Below are positions 1-5,373 of a stretch of DNA of 6,637 nucleotides, piece by piece. This stretch comes from DATAYF01 sp036272735 (GTDB lineage Bacteria; Chloroflexota; Ktedonobacteria; Ktedonobacterales; Ktedonobacteraceae), in contig DATAYF010000568.1 in NCBI GenBank assembly GCA_036272735.1, forward strand, positions 1 through 6,637. The letters are read 5' to 3'. Below the pieces are notes generated by a model. It was not told the DNA's origin. It did not search any database and saw only the letters and a program-made list of their open reading frames with translations. Each line of letters starts with the position of its first letter. Position 1 is the first letter of the stretch. The translations under genes were made by a program, and so were the position numbers.

Positions 1-63
1 AGGGGCTATGCTTTTCAGTGCTACCACACTGGTAAGGGATTGCACCTTACGTTGGGTACTCAG

Positions 64-540
64 TTATATCGTCCTTTCGTTCGGTACTAGCCATCCTCCG
101 TTTTCTGCGGTTTCGGCTAAACAAGTCGCACGCTTGGGATATAATTCCACACCAGCCGGACAATACGACCGCAGCCAACGACGCACCACCGCAGGCGCAA
201 CCGGCTCAGCAAAAAAGACGCGCAGGTGCGCCCCGCGTCGCGTGGCTTCCAGGTAGGAGGCCCAGCCCCCCACCGCTAAATGGGTTTGGACGCGAGAGAG
301 CTGCACCAGGCCGTCAGGCATGTCACTATCAAGAACCGCACTATGACAATATCCCGCTTCATCGATCAGATAGACTCCAATGGTGATATCCCCGCGCAGG
401 TGTGCAAAGACCGTCTCATACGTGAGCGGTTGCCAGACATGCATATAGCGACCATCGTCTCGCTGCACGGCGTAATCCCCACGACGGCCACCGCAGCAGT
501 CCAGAAACGCGTCAAGCAGCGAGGGTGTGACCTGAACCAT
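64..540 (-). CDS. TOTE-type primase-like protein, probably truncated
   Basis: A 158-residue protein. Residues 50-75 (GVYLID, then CHSAVLDSD at 65-73) and 98-110 (EATRRGAHLRVFF) resemble the DxD and G-x-H catalytic motifs of the archaeo-eukaryotic primase domain found in TOTE conflict systems and related mobile-element primases. The YPK at 134-136 matches the place where family members have an F/YPKQ or FPNQ motif. Family proteins normally continue with a conserved LVR-x-PLG-x-H stretch and a third acidic motif; here the frame ends only 22 residues after YPK with a divergent tail (residues 137-158). The protein is therefore either a degraded copy or a short relative, and primase activity is doubtful. 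The start is well supported: GAAAGGAGG at 551-559 lies about 10 bases upstream of the ATG. It is the last gene of the minus-strand group, 105 bases after the membrane protein. The family call is by motif recognition only. Confidence 0.6.
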   Translation of the reverse strand: MVQVTPSLLDAFLDCCGGRRGDYAVQRDDGRYMHVWQPLTYETVFAHLRGDITIGVYLIDEAGYCHSAVLDSDMPDGLVQLSRVQTHLAVGGWASYLEATRRGAHLRVFFAEPVAPAVVRRWLRSYCPAGVELYPKRATCLAETAENGGWLVPNERTI

Positions 541-578
541 AGGAAACGTCCCTCCTTTCCCTTCAAGAGTGGTAGGAA

Positions 579-632
579 CACGCTGGCAGGAAGGCGCACC
601 ACTGTGCAGCGTGCCAAAACCGTACCAGCGTG
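579..632. repeat. Intergenic inverted repeat between the two operon genes
   Basis: CACGCTGG at 579-586 pairs with CCAGCGTG at 625-632 across a 38-base spacer, in the 105-base gap between the membrane protein and the primase-like gene. A further copy of the GCACGCTG core lies in the spacer, on the minus strand at 612-619. It could fold in the transcript as a processing or attenuation structure, but there is no T-run, so I do not call a terminator. The function is unknown. Confidence 0.3.
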
Positions 633-645
633 CAAGAAGCCAGCG

Positions 646-1611
646 TTACGGCCAGTTTTGCGAGGGCGGACCGTAGCGGTTTCCCTGCGGCAGCGGTCCT
701 TGTGGCGGCAGCGGAATATTTTGCGTATTGCCGCTATGCCCCAAAGGTGCAGGCCCAAATTGCCCCGTCACCGGCGTTTGCCCAAAGAGGGACGCCCCAG
801 GCGCACCAGCACCACCACCCGCCGCCGGTAACTGCGGCATCGATGCCGGAGACGCAAGTGGACGCACATAGGTTTGCGGAGCCGTTTGTACGGTGTCATC
901 GAGACCAAAGCTCAAATCGCCCCGTTTGGCCGACTCCAACGCCCGCTTCGCGTTAGCTTGCGCAATCTGGCGGTACTGCTCTTTGAGCTTTTCATCCTCT
1001 TCCTTTTGCATCTTTAAGAGCATATCCTGATGGTGCTGCGCACTCTGCACTTTCACGGCCAGCCCGCCCAGGCGACCGCCACGACTGACATGCTCATGCA
1101 AAAGGTTATCAATGTCGTAGACCGCGAAGATAATCAGAGCCATCGGGAACAGCAGCCCGACCCCCGCTTGAAACAGACCCGTCATCCAATGCGGCAGATG
1201 ATCGGAGACCGACTTCACCAGGAAGGTCATCGACCCCGACTTGACGACCCACGAGAGCCCGCAGCCCGCCGAGACAATCGCCGCCCACAGCCCGAAGGCC
1301 GCCGGAATGAACGCCACCGGCCAGACATAAAACCGACTGCGCTGGAAGATCATTTTGACGATCTTGAAGCAGGCGAACACGAGCGCCTCGATGAACAGCC
1401 CCCGGAACAGCGCGTCCAGGGTATTGATCAGATGCACCGGCAGAAAGCTCAATTGTCCACCAGTGAAGGCCCAGGCGTTGGTATAGGCCGAGATCAGCAT
1501 CAGAAACCCCGGCAGCACAATCGTGAGCAGGACATCCCCGCGTTCACGCCCCTGGTGAATGCCCACCATCTTGCGCATATCCATGCGCAGCGCTGAAAAC
1601 ACATTTCCCAT
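646..1611 (-). CDS. Polytopic membrane protein with coiled coil and Pro/Gly-rich tail
   Basis: A 321-residue protein I cannot assign to a named family. Four hydrophobic segments are visible at about residues 27-48, 68-90, 95-117 and 145-166, so the N-terminal half should sit in the cytoplasmic membrane. A charged, helix-forming stretch at about 190-232 (QKEEDEKLKEQYRQ and similar) looks like a coiled coil. Residues 245-321 are rich in Pro, Gly, Ala and Gln and are probably disordered. A compact multi-helix membrane domain with a long soluble tail recalls VirB6/TrbL-like or accessory channel proteins of conjugation systems, but no diagnostic motif confirms this. The ATG at 1611 is preceded by AAAGGAG at 1622-1628 with 10-base spacing. 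It is downstream of a truncated gene (1689-1787) and upstream of the primase-like gene, all in one orientation, so these probably formed one operon. IS element A now separates them from any upstream promoter. Confidence 0.75.
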   Translation of the reverse strand: MGNVFSALRMDMRKMVGIHQGRERGDVLLTIVLPGFLMLISAYTNAWAFTGGQLSFLPVHLINTLDALFRGLFIEALVFACFKIVKMIFQRSRFYVWPVAFIPAAFGLWAAIVSAGCGLSWVVKSGSMTFLVKSVSDHLPHWMTGLFQAGVGLLFPMALIIFAVYDIDNLLHEHVSRGGRLGGLAVKVQSAQHHQDMLLKMQKEEDEKLKEQYRQIAQANAKRALESAKRGDLSFGLDDTVQTAPQTYVRPLASPASMPQLPAAGGGAGAPGASLFGQTPVTGQFGPAPLGHSGNTQNIPLPPQGPLPQGNRYGPPSQNWP

Positions 1612-1688
1612 GAAACCAATGCTCCTTTGTCAGCAACAGGAGGCACAGCCCGAACAGACTACGCAGACCGCGCCCCCACCACGAACGA

Positions 1689-1787
1689 CTATTGTTGACG
1701 ATAATTCGGAAAGTTGACCCCCGTCACCACAAAATTGGCTTGCGTGGCCTCATGCCCATCCCGAAACTTGCGCATGCGCACGGTGTA
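1689..1787 (-). pseudogene. C-terminal stub of a gene cut by IS element A
   Basis: From the IS boundary, an open minus-strand frame runs 32 codons to a TAG at 1689-1691. The peptide reads YTVRMRKFRDGHEATQ followed by ANFVVTGVNFPNYRQQ. Its composition (balanced charges, alternating hydrophobics) looks like a real protein C-terminus, and it lies 77 bases upstream of the membrane-protein start, in the same direction. There is no start codon with a ribosome binding site, so this is most likely the tail of an operon gene whose 5' part is gone. Beyond the IS, the corresponding frame in 2805 onward meets a TAA after two codons, so the missing part is not found on the other side. The function is unknown. 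It is too short for a confident family call. Confidence 0.5.
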
Positions 1788-1788
1788 A
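1786..1788. repeat. Target site duplication TAA, left copy of IS element A
   Basis: TAA immediately precedes the GAGGCTGTGTG terminal repeat, and the same TAA follows the right end at 2802-2804. Three-base TNA duplications are typical of the IS1031-type subgroup of IS5. Because that target is itself constrained, the match is only moderate evidence for a simple insertion. Confidence 0.6.
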
Positions 1789-1799
1789 GAGGCTGTGTG
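1789..1799 (+). repeat. Left terminal inverted repeat of IS element A
   Basis: GAGGCTGTGTG matches the reverse complement of 2791-2801 at all 11 positions. Similarity continues weakly inward (AAAT on this side, TAAA on the other, with one base offset). Confidence 0.85.
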
Positions 1800-1833
1800 A
1801 AATGGCCAGAGGAGCTTGCTAAGGAGGCATAAA

Positions 1834-1869
1834 ATGACGAAAGGAGGGAAGAGAGAAGCTAAACAGTGA
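1834..1869 (+). CDS. 11-codon leader ORF ahead of the IS A transposase
   Basis: ATG at 1834 is preceded by AAGGAGG at 1821-1827 with 6-base spacing, the best ribosome binding site in the element. The frame encodes MTKGGKREAKQ and stops with TGA at 1867-1869, three bases before the transposase ATG at 1873. The transposase ATG has no good ribosome binding site at normal distance (the nearest, AAAGGAGGG at 1840-1848, is about 24 bases away and lies inside this leader). Translation of the leader could therefore deliver ribosomes to the transposase start. The signal could also be an accident in a purine-rich stretch. There is no amino-acid bias suggesting attenuation. Confidence 0.35.
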   Translation: MTKGGKREAKQ

Positions 1870-1872
1870 GAG

Positions 1873-2780
1873 ATGAGGAGAGTGAGGGCCGTGCGACGAA
1901 GAGACTATCCAAGCGATCTGACCGATGCCGAGTGGAAGGTTCTGGAGCCGTTGATCCCAAAGCCGAAAGAGGGCGGACGCCCGCGTACGACGGATATGCG
2001 CGAGGTGCTCAATGCGGTCTTTTCTATTGATCGCACGGGCTGGAAGTTTCGGGCGTTGCCTCACGATTTTCCCCTGTGGTCCACGGTCTGGAGTTATTTT
2101 CGGACGTGGCGCAATGACGGGACGTGGGAACGAATGCATACCACCTTGCGTGAGCAGGGGCGCGTGAGGATGGGGCGCGAGCCGACGCCCAGCGCCGCGA
2201 TCATCGATAGCCAGAAGGTCGAAGACCAGTCAAAAAGGGGGGCTCGTGGCTATGACGGCGGCAAAAAAGTCAAAGGGCGCAAGCGCCATCTGCTCGTCGA
2301 TACCACAGGGATGATCCTGCATGTGCTGGTGCATGAAGCCAACATCCAGGATGACCACGGGGGAAGACACGTGCTCTTGCCGCTCAAAGGACGCTTTCCG
2401 CGCCTCAAGCACATCTGGGCGGATAGTGGGTACAACAAAGCTGGCAATGCGCTCGTGGGTCAAGGAGGCGCTTGGCTGGGAGGTCGAGATTGCCCGGCAC
2501 CCGTGGAGTGGTCTGCGGTACGTGTGGGCGCCGAAAGACGCGGTGATCGACTGGGAAAAGATCCGCCCGAGTGGCTTCCACGTCCTCAAATGGAGATGGA
2601 TTGTGGAGAGAACCTTCGCCTGGCTCTCCAGCCTTTCGCCGCCTGGCCAAGGACTACGAAGTCCTTCGAAGCCTCGAAGAAGCCTGGATCTCCATTGCCA
2701 TGATCCGCATTATGATCAGACGGCTTGCCAGTGCATCTGGAGCTGCACGAGGGCAGGATAGATCCGCTCATGCCGCTTGA
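1873..2780 (+). pseudogene. IS5-family transposase, inactivated by two frameshifts
   Basis: A DDE transposase whose reading frame changes twice. The first frame (from 1873) gives the N-terminal domain (YPSDLTDAEWKVLEPLIP, GGRPRTTD), the first catalytic Asp at residue 112 (AAIIDSQ), the linker GYDGGKKVKGRKRHLLVDT, and the second Asp at residue 184 (IWADSGY). At 2437 one extra base shifts the frame; the next segment (KLAMRSWVKEALGWEVEIA onward, from 2438) carries the catalytic Glu in WIVERTFAWL (codon at 2606-2608). Near 2630-2633 a second extra base shifts again to FRRLAKDYEVLRSLEEAW and IMIRRLA, ending at the TGA at 2778-2780. Removing one base at each site restores a continuous family-like protein of about 300 residues. 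Both shifts skip a base forward, unlike the -1 slippage used by some IS elements, so decay (or assembly error) is more likely than programmed frameshifting. Confidence 0.88.
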
Positions 2781-2790
2781 GAAGTCTTTA

Positions 2791-2801
2791 CACACAGCCT
2801 C
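2791..2801 (-). repeat. Right terminal inverted repeat of IS element A
   Basis: CACACAGCCTC is the exact complement of the left end at 1789-1799. It lies 10 bases after the last transposase stop codon. Confidence 0.85.
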
Positions 2802-2804
2802 TAA
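2802..2804. repeat. Target site duplication TAA, right copy of IS element A
   Basis: TAA directly follows the right terminal repeat and matches 1786-1788. Confidence 0.6.
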
Positions 2805-3018
2805 GCTATTTAAGACAACAACGTAATGACAGAGCACATGGAAGAACGCCAACATTAGCAGAGCGACAATTATTAATGAGAAATGTGCAACACCTTGCCA
2901 ACTTGTACATTGATTACATAAAGTTTTTTGATGATCGTTTGCAGGTTTTATAAATGCATATGAAGGGAAGAGTGTAAAATATTTTACCCCCTCGATCGCT
3001 CTCGCTTGCTTTATCTGC
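2805..3018. other. AT-rich stretch between the two mobile elements, no clear gene
   Basis: About 214 bases that are visibly richer in A and T than the DNA on either side. On the minus strand one frame stays open through the whole stretch and would encode a peptide with a hydrophobic helix (FSLIIVALLMLAFF) and a CNQC pair. It has no supported start and simply reads through into IS sequence on both sides, so I do not call it a gene. It could be a remnant of a membrane-protein gene. No terminator, promoter or RNA signature is convincing here. Confidence 0.4.
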
Positions 3019-3021
3019 TTA
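3019..3021. repeat. Target site duplication TTA, left copy of element B
   Basis: TTA precedes the GAGCTTATCCGAAAAC terminal repeat and is matched by TTA at 6500-6502 just outside the other terminal repeat. It fits the TNA target of IS1031-type IS5 elements. Confidence 0.6.
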
Positions 3022-3037
3022 GAGCTTATCCGAAAAC
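3022..3037 (+). repeat. Left terminal inverted repeat of element B
   Basis: GAGCTTATCCGAAAAC, identical in complement to 6484-6499; the match is 17 bp if the A of the flanking TTA is counted. The transposase stop codon and its last codons lie inside this repeat, a compact layout seen in IS5-type elements. Confidence 0.88.
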
Positions 3038-3841
3038 CTCTACTTTCGCAAAGATCAATTGAGCGCAGGCTAGATGAAGGAAGGCAAGGTAATTCTCCCC
3101 CTTTTTTTCCCAACGAACGAGGAGTCGGCGCGAACGATTGATCCAGGAATGAGTTCGCTCCACTACCCAGCGCCGGGCGCGATGACCGGGGATAAGGACT
3201 TTCTCCTGCTTCTCCGCGCCACGGCTGCGAATATGCGGCATATAGTGGCGGGTCTCAACCTCATTTCGCGCTGGTGCTCCATCGTAGCCCGCATCCAGAC
3301 AGAGATGCTGAGGCTGCTCCTCGGTGGGCTTGGAACGGACAACCATGATGTCATCCAGGGTGGCACACAACAATTTCACATCATGACGGTTAGCACCGTC
3401 GATGACGATGGCCAAAGGAATCCCAGCCCCATCGGTCAAGAGACTGCGCTTGGTGCCTTTCTTGCTACGATCAGTGGGATTGGCTCCGGTTGCCCCTTTT
3501 CCAAAAGGAGCCTTTGTCATTGCCCCATCCACAGCTTGCCACTCCCATTGGATTCCTGCCAACTCATTATACGTCTGTAGTCCTGCTTGCCACAAAGCCT
3601 TGAACAGGCTGGCCTGTTCCCATTCCTGAAAGCGGTCATGTACTGTCGAACTCGCTCCCAGTTCCCTCGGCAAGGCATTCCACTGGATACCAGTACGCAA
3701 GACATAGATAATAGCTTCCAATGCTCGTCGATCATCCATCCTGGGGCGGCCCCCTTTTGCATGGGACGGTGCAGATGGAAGCAACGGTTTAACGTGCTCC
3801 CAGAATACATCACTGACTTTCCATGGATGAGTTCGTGTCAT
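3026..3841 (-). CDS. IS5-family DDE transposase, intact
   Basis: A 271-residue transposase starting at the ATG at 3841, chosen because AGGAGGA at 3851-3857 lies 9 bases upstream and because MTRTHPWKVSDVFWEHVKPLLP is the usual N-terminus; an upstream in-frame ATG at 3904 would add 21 unlikely residues. The N-terminal DNA-binding part contains KGGRPRMDDRRALEAIIYVLRTGIQW in two stretches (29-54). The catalytic triad is visible: Asp105 (AVDGAMTKAP), Asp183 (CLDAGYDG) and Glu229 (RRWVVERTHSW). Length and motif spacing match active family members, and no frameshift is seen. It cuts and rejoins DNA at the terminal inverted repeats. The stop codon (3026-3028) falls inside the left terminal repeat. 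The sequence is clearly different from the IS A transposase, so the two elements are not copies of each other. Confidence 0.93.
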   Translation of the reverse strand: MTRTHPWKVSDVFWEHVKPLLPSAPSHAKGGRPRMDDRRALEAIIYVLRTGIQWNALPRELGASSTVHDRFQEWEQASLFKALWQAGLQTYNELAGIQWEWQAVDGAMTKAPFGKGATGANPTDRSKKGTKRSLLTDGAGIPLAIVIDGANRHDVKLLCATLDDIMVVRSKPTEEQPQHLCLDAGYDGAPARNEVETRHYMPHIRSRGAEKQEKVLIPGHRARRWVVERTHSWINRSRRLLVRWEKKGENYLAFLHLACAQLIFAKVEVFG

Positions 3842-4127
3842 GCGGATTGTTCCTCCTGGGGAAACGGCTCGTACCTGGATCATTTTCAACATTGAGGCTC
3901 TCATGGTCGCGGCATATGAGCGCGGGGAGCAAAGATACTGGTTCTTTTACGTTCCCGGCCTGGGTGCGCGACAATCGGTGCGAATGTGTCTGAGCCTCGC
4001 GGGCGGGTATTTGCATGGAGGAAAAACCAAAGCGATTGCGGCGGGTCTGCAACTCTTCTGCCATCGTCTCAATGCTCCCTATCAGGGTATGCACCGACTC
4101 GTGAACTGCATCCAACTCGCTTCTCAT
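3810..4127 (-). CDS. Small hypothetical protein upstream of the element B transposase
   Basis: A 105-residue frame that I do not recognise. The ATG at 4127 has a strong ribosome binding site (AAGGAGG at 4138-4144, with GGAGGG closer at 4134-4139). The first 33 residues (MRSELDAVHESVHTLIGSIE, then TMAEELQTRRNRF) look like an amphipathic helix or short coiled coil; the rest (SSMQIPAREAQTHSHRLSRT and onward) is polar with no motif. Its 3' end overlaps the transposase start by 32 bases in another frame, so the two could be translationally coupled. It may be an accessory gene of the element, the 5' part of a gene truncated when the element was assembled, or a chance frame. The good start region speaks for translation and the low-complexity tail against a conserved fold. 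Confidence 0.35.
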   Translation of the reverse strand: MRSELDAVHESVHTLIGSIETMAEELQTRRNRFGFSSMQIPAREAQTHSHRLSRTQAGNVKEPVSLLPALICRDHESLNVENDPGTSRFPRRNNPHDTNSSMESQ

Positions 4128-4254
4128 CACTGGCCCTCCTCCTTGCACGATCTGGTTCCTGGTTCTCGACCATCGATCAACACCAGGCGAAAGATGGGAC
4201 ATGCCAGTTCCAGAGCATTGAAGCGCTCCCCGGCGGCTCCACGCTTCTCCCTTC

Positions 4255-5190
4255 TTACGAGATATGTAAGACTGCCTTGCCTGCAAACTGCCTATCGATG
4301 AGGGCCTGGGCAACCCGGCCTATCTCCTGCCAATCCGCTTCCATGCCAATAGGAGGGATCAACTTTCCTGTGCCGACCAGGCGGACCAGACGCCCGAGCC
4401 CAAGCGAAGCCGGTTCGCGCCTGAACTCAAAATAGAGATTGAAGAACTGCAGGCGGGCACCCGGCACCAGGCGCACACGTGCCCAATCTAATGGCACATC
4501 GCTGCCTGCTATGGCTCCGACGGCGACGCATGTTCCTCCTGGAACAAGTTGGGTCATGACCTCTGCCAGCGCGCGCCCGCCGAGCAGATCGATGATCAGG
4601 TGATAGGGGCCGTATGCTGCCGCAGCCGCGATATCCTCACCAACGACCACGTGATCTGCACCCGCTTCCTGGACGAGTGAGGCTGATGCCGATTGACGGA
4701 CCTGGCCAACCACCTGCGCACCAGCCAGAGCCGCCAATCGGCAGGCAAAGAGTCCGACTCCGCCGGAGGCACCCGTGACCAGGACTGGTCGAGCGAGGAG
4801 GTTTTCGCCATGCTCAACGGCGTAGAGCGCGGTGAGTCCCGCCATAGGCAGCGCCGCTGCTTGCGCAAAGGAGACGGACGGCGGGAGTTCGGCCAGGGCG
4901 TTCGTCGAGACAGCTACCAGTTCGGCCCAGGCGCCAGGGGGCAGGAGACCAACAACCCTCGTACCTTGAGCTGGTCCAGATCCATCGGCTGCTGCCTGTT
5001 CCACCACTCCTGCGAGATCCCACCCCAGGCGCGTTCCTGCCGCGCCATGTACAAGATACACCACTTCCCCTCGATTCAGAGAGATCGCCTTCACGCGTAT
5101 CAATGCTTCATTGGCCTGTGGCTGAGGTGCCTCAACTGTTTGGAAACCCAGACGCACAGGCGCTTGTGGATCAATGACAATGGCTTGCAT
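4255..5190 (-). CDS. Quinone-oxidoreductase-like NADPH-dependent MDR enzyme
   Basis: A 311-residue member of the medium-chain dehydrogenase/reductase superfamily, close to the zinc-independent quinone oxidoreductases. The N-terminal GroES-like domain shows IRVKAISLNRGE (31-42) and GWDLAGVV (56-63). The Rossmann domain has the nucleotide-binding loop VTGASGGVG (138-146), and the C-terminus ends in the characteristic FAGKAVLHI. No catalytic or structural zinc Cys cluster is present. It probably reduces a quinone or an alpha,beta-unsaturated carbonyl compound with NADPH in the cytoplasm. I start at the ATG at 5190 because MQAIVID is the normal N-terminus and AAGGAA lies about 10 bases upstream; an in-frame ATG at 5238 would add 16 residues. 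It is transcribed divergently from the XRE regulator, 183 bases away, which suggests that regulator controls it. It lies inside element B as a passenger. Confidence 0.9.
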   Translation of the reverse strand: MQAIVIDPQAPVRLGFQTVEAPQPQANEALIRVKAISLNRGEVVYLVHGAAGTRLGWDLAGVVEQAAADGSGPAQGTRVVGLLPPGAWAELVAVSTNALAELPPSVSFAQAAALPMAGLTALYAVEHGENLLARPVLVTGASGGVGLFACRLAALAGAQVVGQVRQSASASLVQEAGADHVVVGEDIAAAAAYGPYHLIIDLLGGRALAEVMTQLVPGGTCVAVGAIAGSDVPLDWARVRLVPGARLQFFNLYFEFRREPASLGLGRLVRLVGTGKLIPPIGMEADWQEIGRVAQALIDRQFAGKAVLHIS

Positions 5191-5253
5191 GTTTGCAAAA
5201 TTCCTTTCTTTTTCTCCTCTCATTCGCTCGACTGCCAACCATCAAAGTACCAT

Positions 5254-5283
5254 CCTCATCGCAGCGAGTTGACTCTGATGAGG
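5254..5283. promoter_or_regulatory. Candidate operator: inverted repeat CCTCATC-N16-GATGAGG
   Basis: Perfect 7-bp half-sites at 5254-5260 and 5277-5283 are 23 bases apart centre to centre, about two helical turns, as expected for a dimeric helix-turn-helix protein. The repeat lies in the middle of the divergent region between the oxidoreductase and the regulator and covers the possible -35 at 5269-5274. Binding by the neighbouring XRE regulator is inferred only from position and symmetry. Confidence 0.45.
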
Positions 5284-5300
5284 CAACGACGTGATACAAT
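5269..5300 (+). promoter_or_regulatory. Possible sigma-70-type promoter for the XRE regulator
   Basis: TTGACT (5269-5274) resembles a -35 and TACAAT (5295-5300) resembles a -10, about 75 bases before the regulator start. The 20-base spacer is longer than the usual 16-18, so the pair is only a candidate. It overlaps the right half of the inverted repeat at 5254-5283, so a bound regulator would compete with polymerase. Confidence 0.3.
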
Positions 5301-5336
5301 GATGCCGGAGCTTTAGCCTCTTAGCCAGTACGCAGA

Positions 5337-5365
5337 TTATCCTGGCATAAAAACTGATAGGATAA
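5337..5365. promoter_or_regulatory. Second inverted repeat, TTATCCT-N15-AGGATAA
   Basis: Perfect 7-bp half-sites at 5337-5343 and 5359-5365 are 22 bases apart centre to centre, just before the regulator start codon. The geometry is close to that of the repeat at 5254-5283 although the half-site sequence differs. It could be an autoregulatory operator, or an RNA stem in the 5' untranslated region that covers the weak ribosome binding site. A shorter symmetry, GCCAG at 5324-5328 with CTGGC at 5342-5346, overlaps it. Confidence 0.35.
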
Positions 5366-5373
5366 GGCGAGGC

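Larger units (their letters stand above)
1789..2801 (+). mobile_element. IS element A, IS5 superfamily, 1013 bp, degraded
   Basis: The element is bounded by perfect 11-bp inverted repeats (GAGGCTGTGTG at 1789-1799, its complement at 2791-2801) and flanked by TAA on both sides. It holds one transposase gene that fills most of the length, as is usual for IS5-family elements of about 0.85-1.1 kb. The transposase frame is broken twice, so this copy should be unable to move by itself, although its ends are intact and it could be mobilised by a related transposase. It interrupts the minus-strand operon to its left. Confidence 0.88.

Noticed and set aside
32..50. Small hairpin GTAAGG-N7-CCTTAC after the primase-like gene
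   Set aside because: The stem is only 6 bp with no T-run, too weak to call a terminator.
1030..1596. Long plus-strand frame opposite the membrane protein
   Set aside because: It is the antisense shadow of a gene with clear transmembrane segments and its own ribosome binding site, and its translation is low in hydrophobic residues and lacks any motif.
2437..2633. Programmed frameshifting of the IS A transposase
   Set aside because: Both changes need a forward skip of one base, there is no slippery heptamer, and two recoding events in one transposase would be without parallel as far as I know.
2586..3113. Long minus-strand frame spanning the right end of IS A, the AT-rich stretch and the left end of element B
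   Set aside because: It crosses two mobile-element boundaries and is antisense or out of frame to clear transposase sequence. Only the middle part could be a gene remnant, and it has no start signal.
3074..3580. Plus-strand frames opposite the element B transposase
   Set aside because: They are shadows of the intact transposase, which has all three catalytic residues.
3866..3902. Possible degenerate terminal repeat just upstream of the element B transposase (GAGCC...GAAAATG on the minus strand)
   Set aside because: Matching the 16-bp end needs a gap of about four bases and several mismatches, which is no better than chance.
4127..4299. Minus-strand frame reading ERFNALELACPIFRLVLID and onward between the oxidoreductase and the 105-residue ORF
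   Set aside because: It contains no ATG, GTG or TTG near its beginning and starts after a stop inside the oxidoreductase gene, so independent translation is unlikely. It may be a gene fragment, but I cannot support it as a feature.
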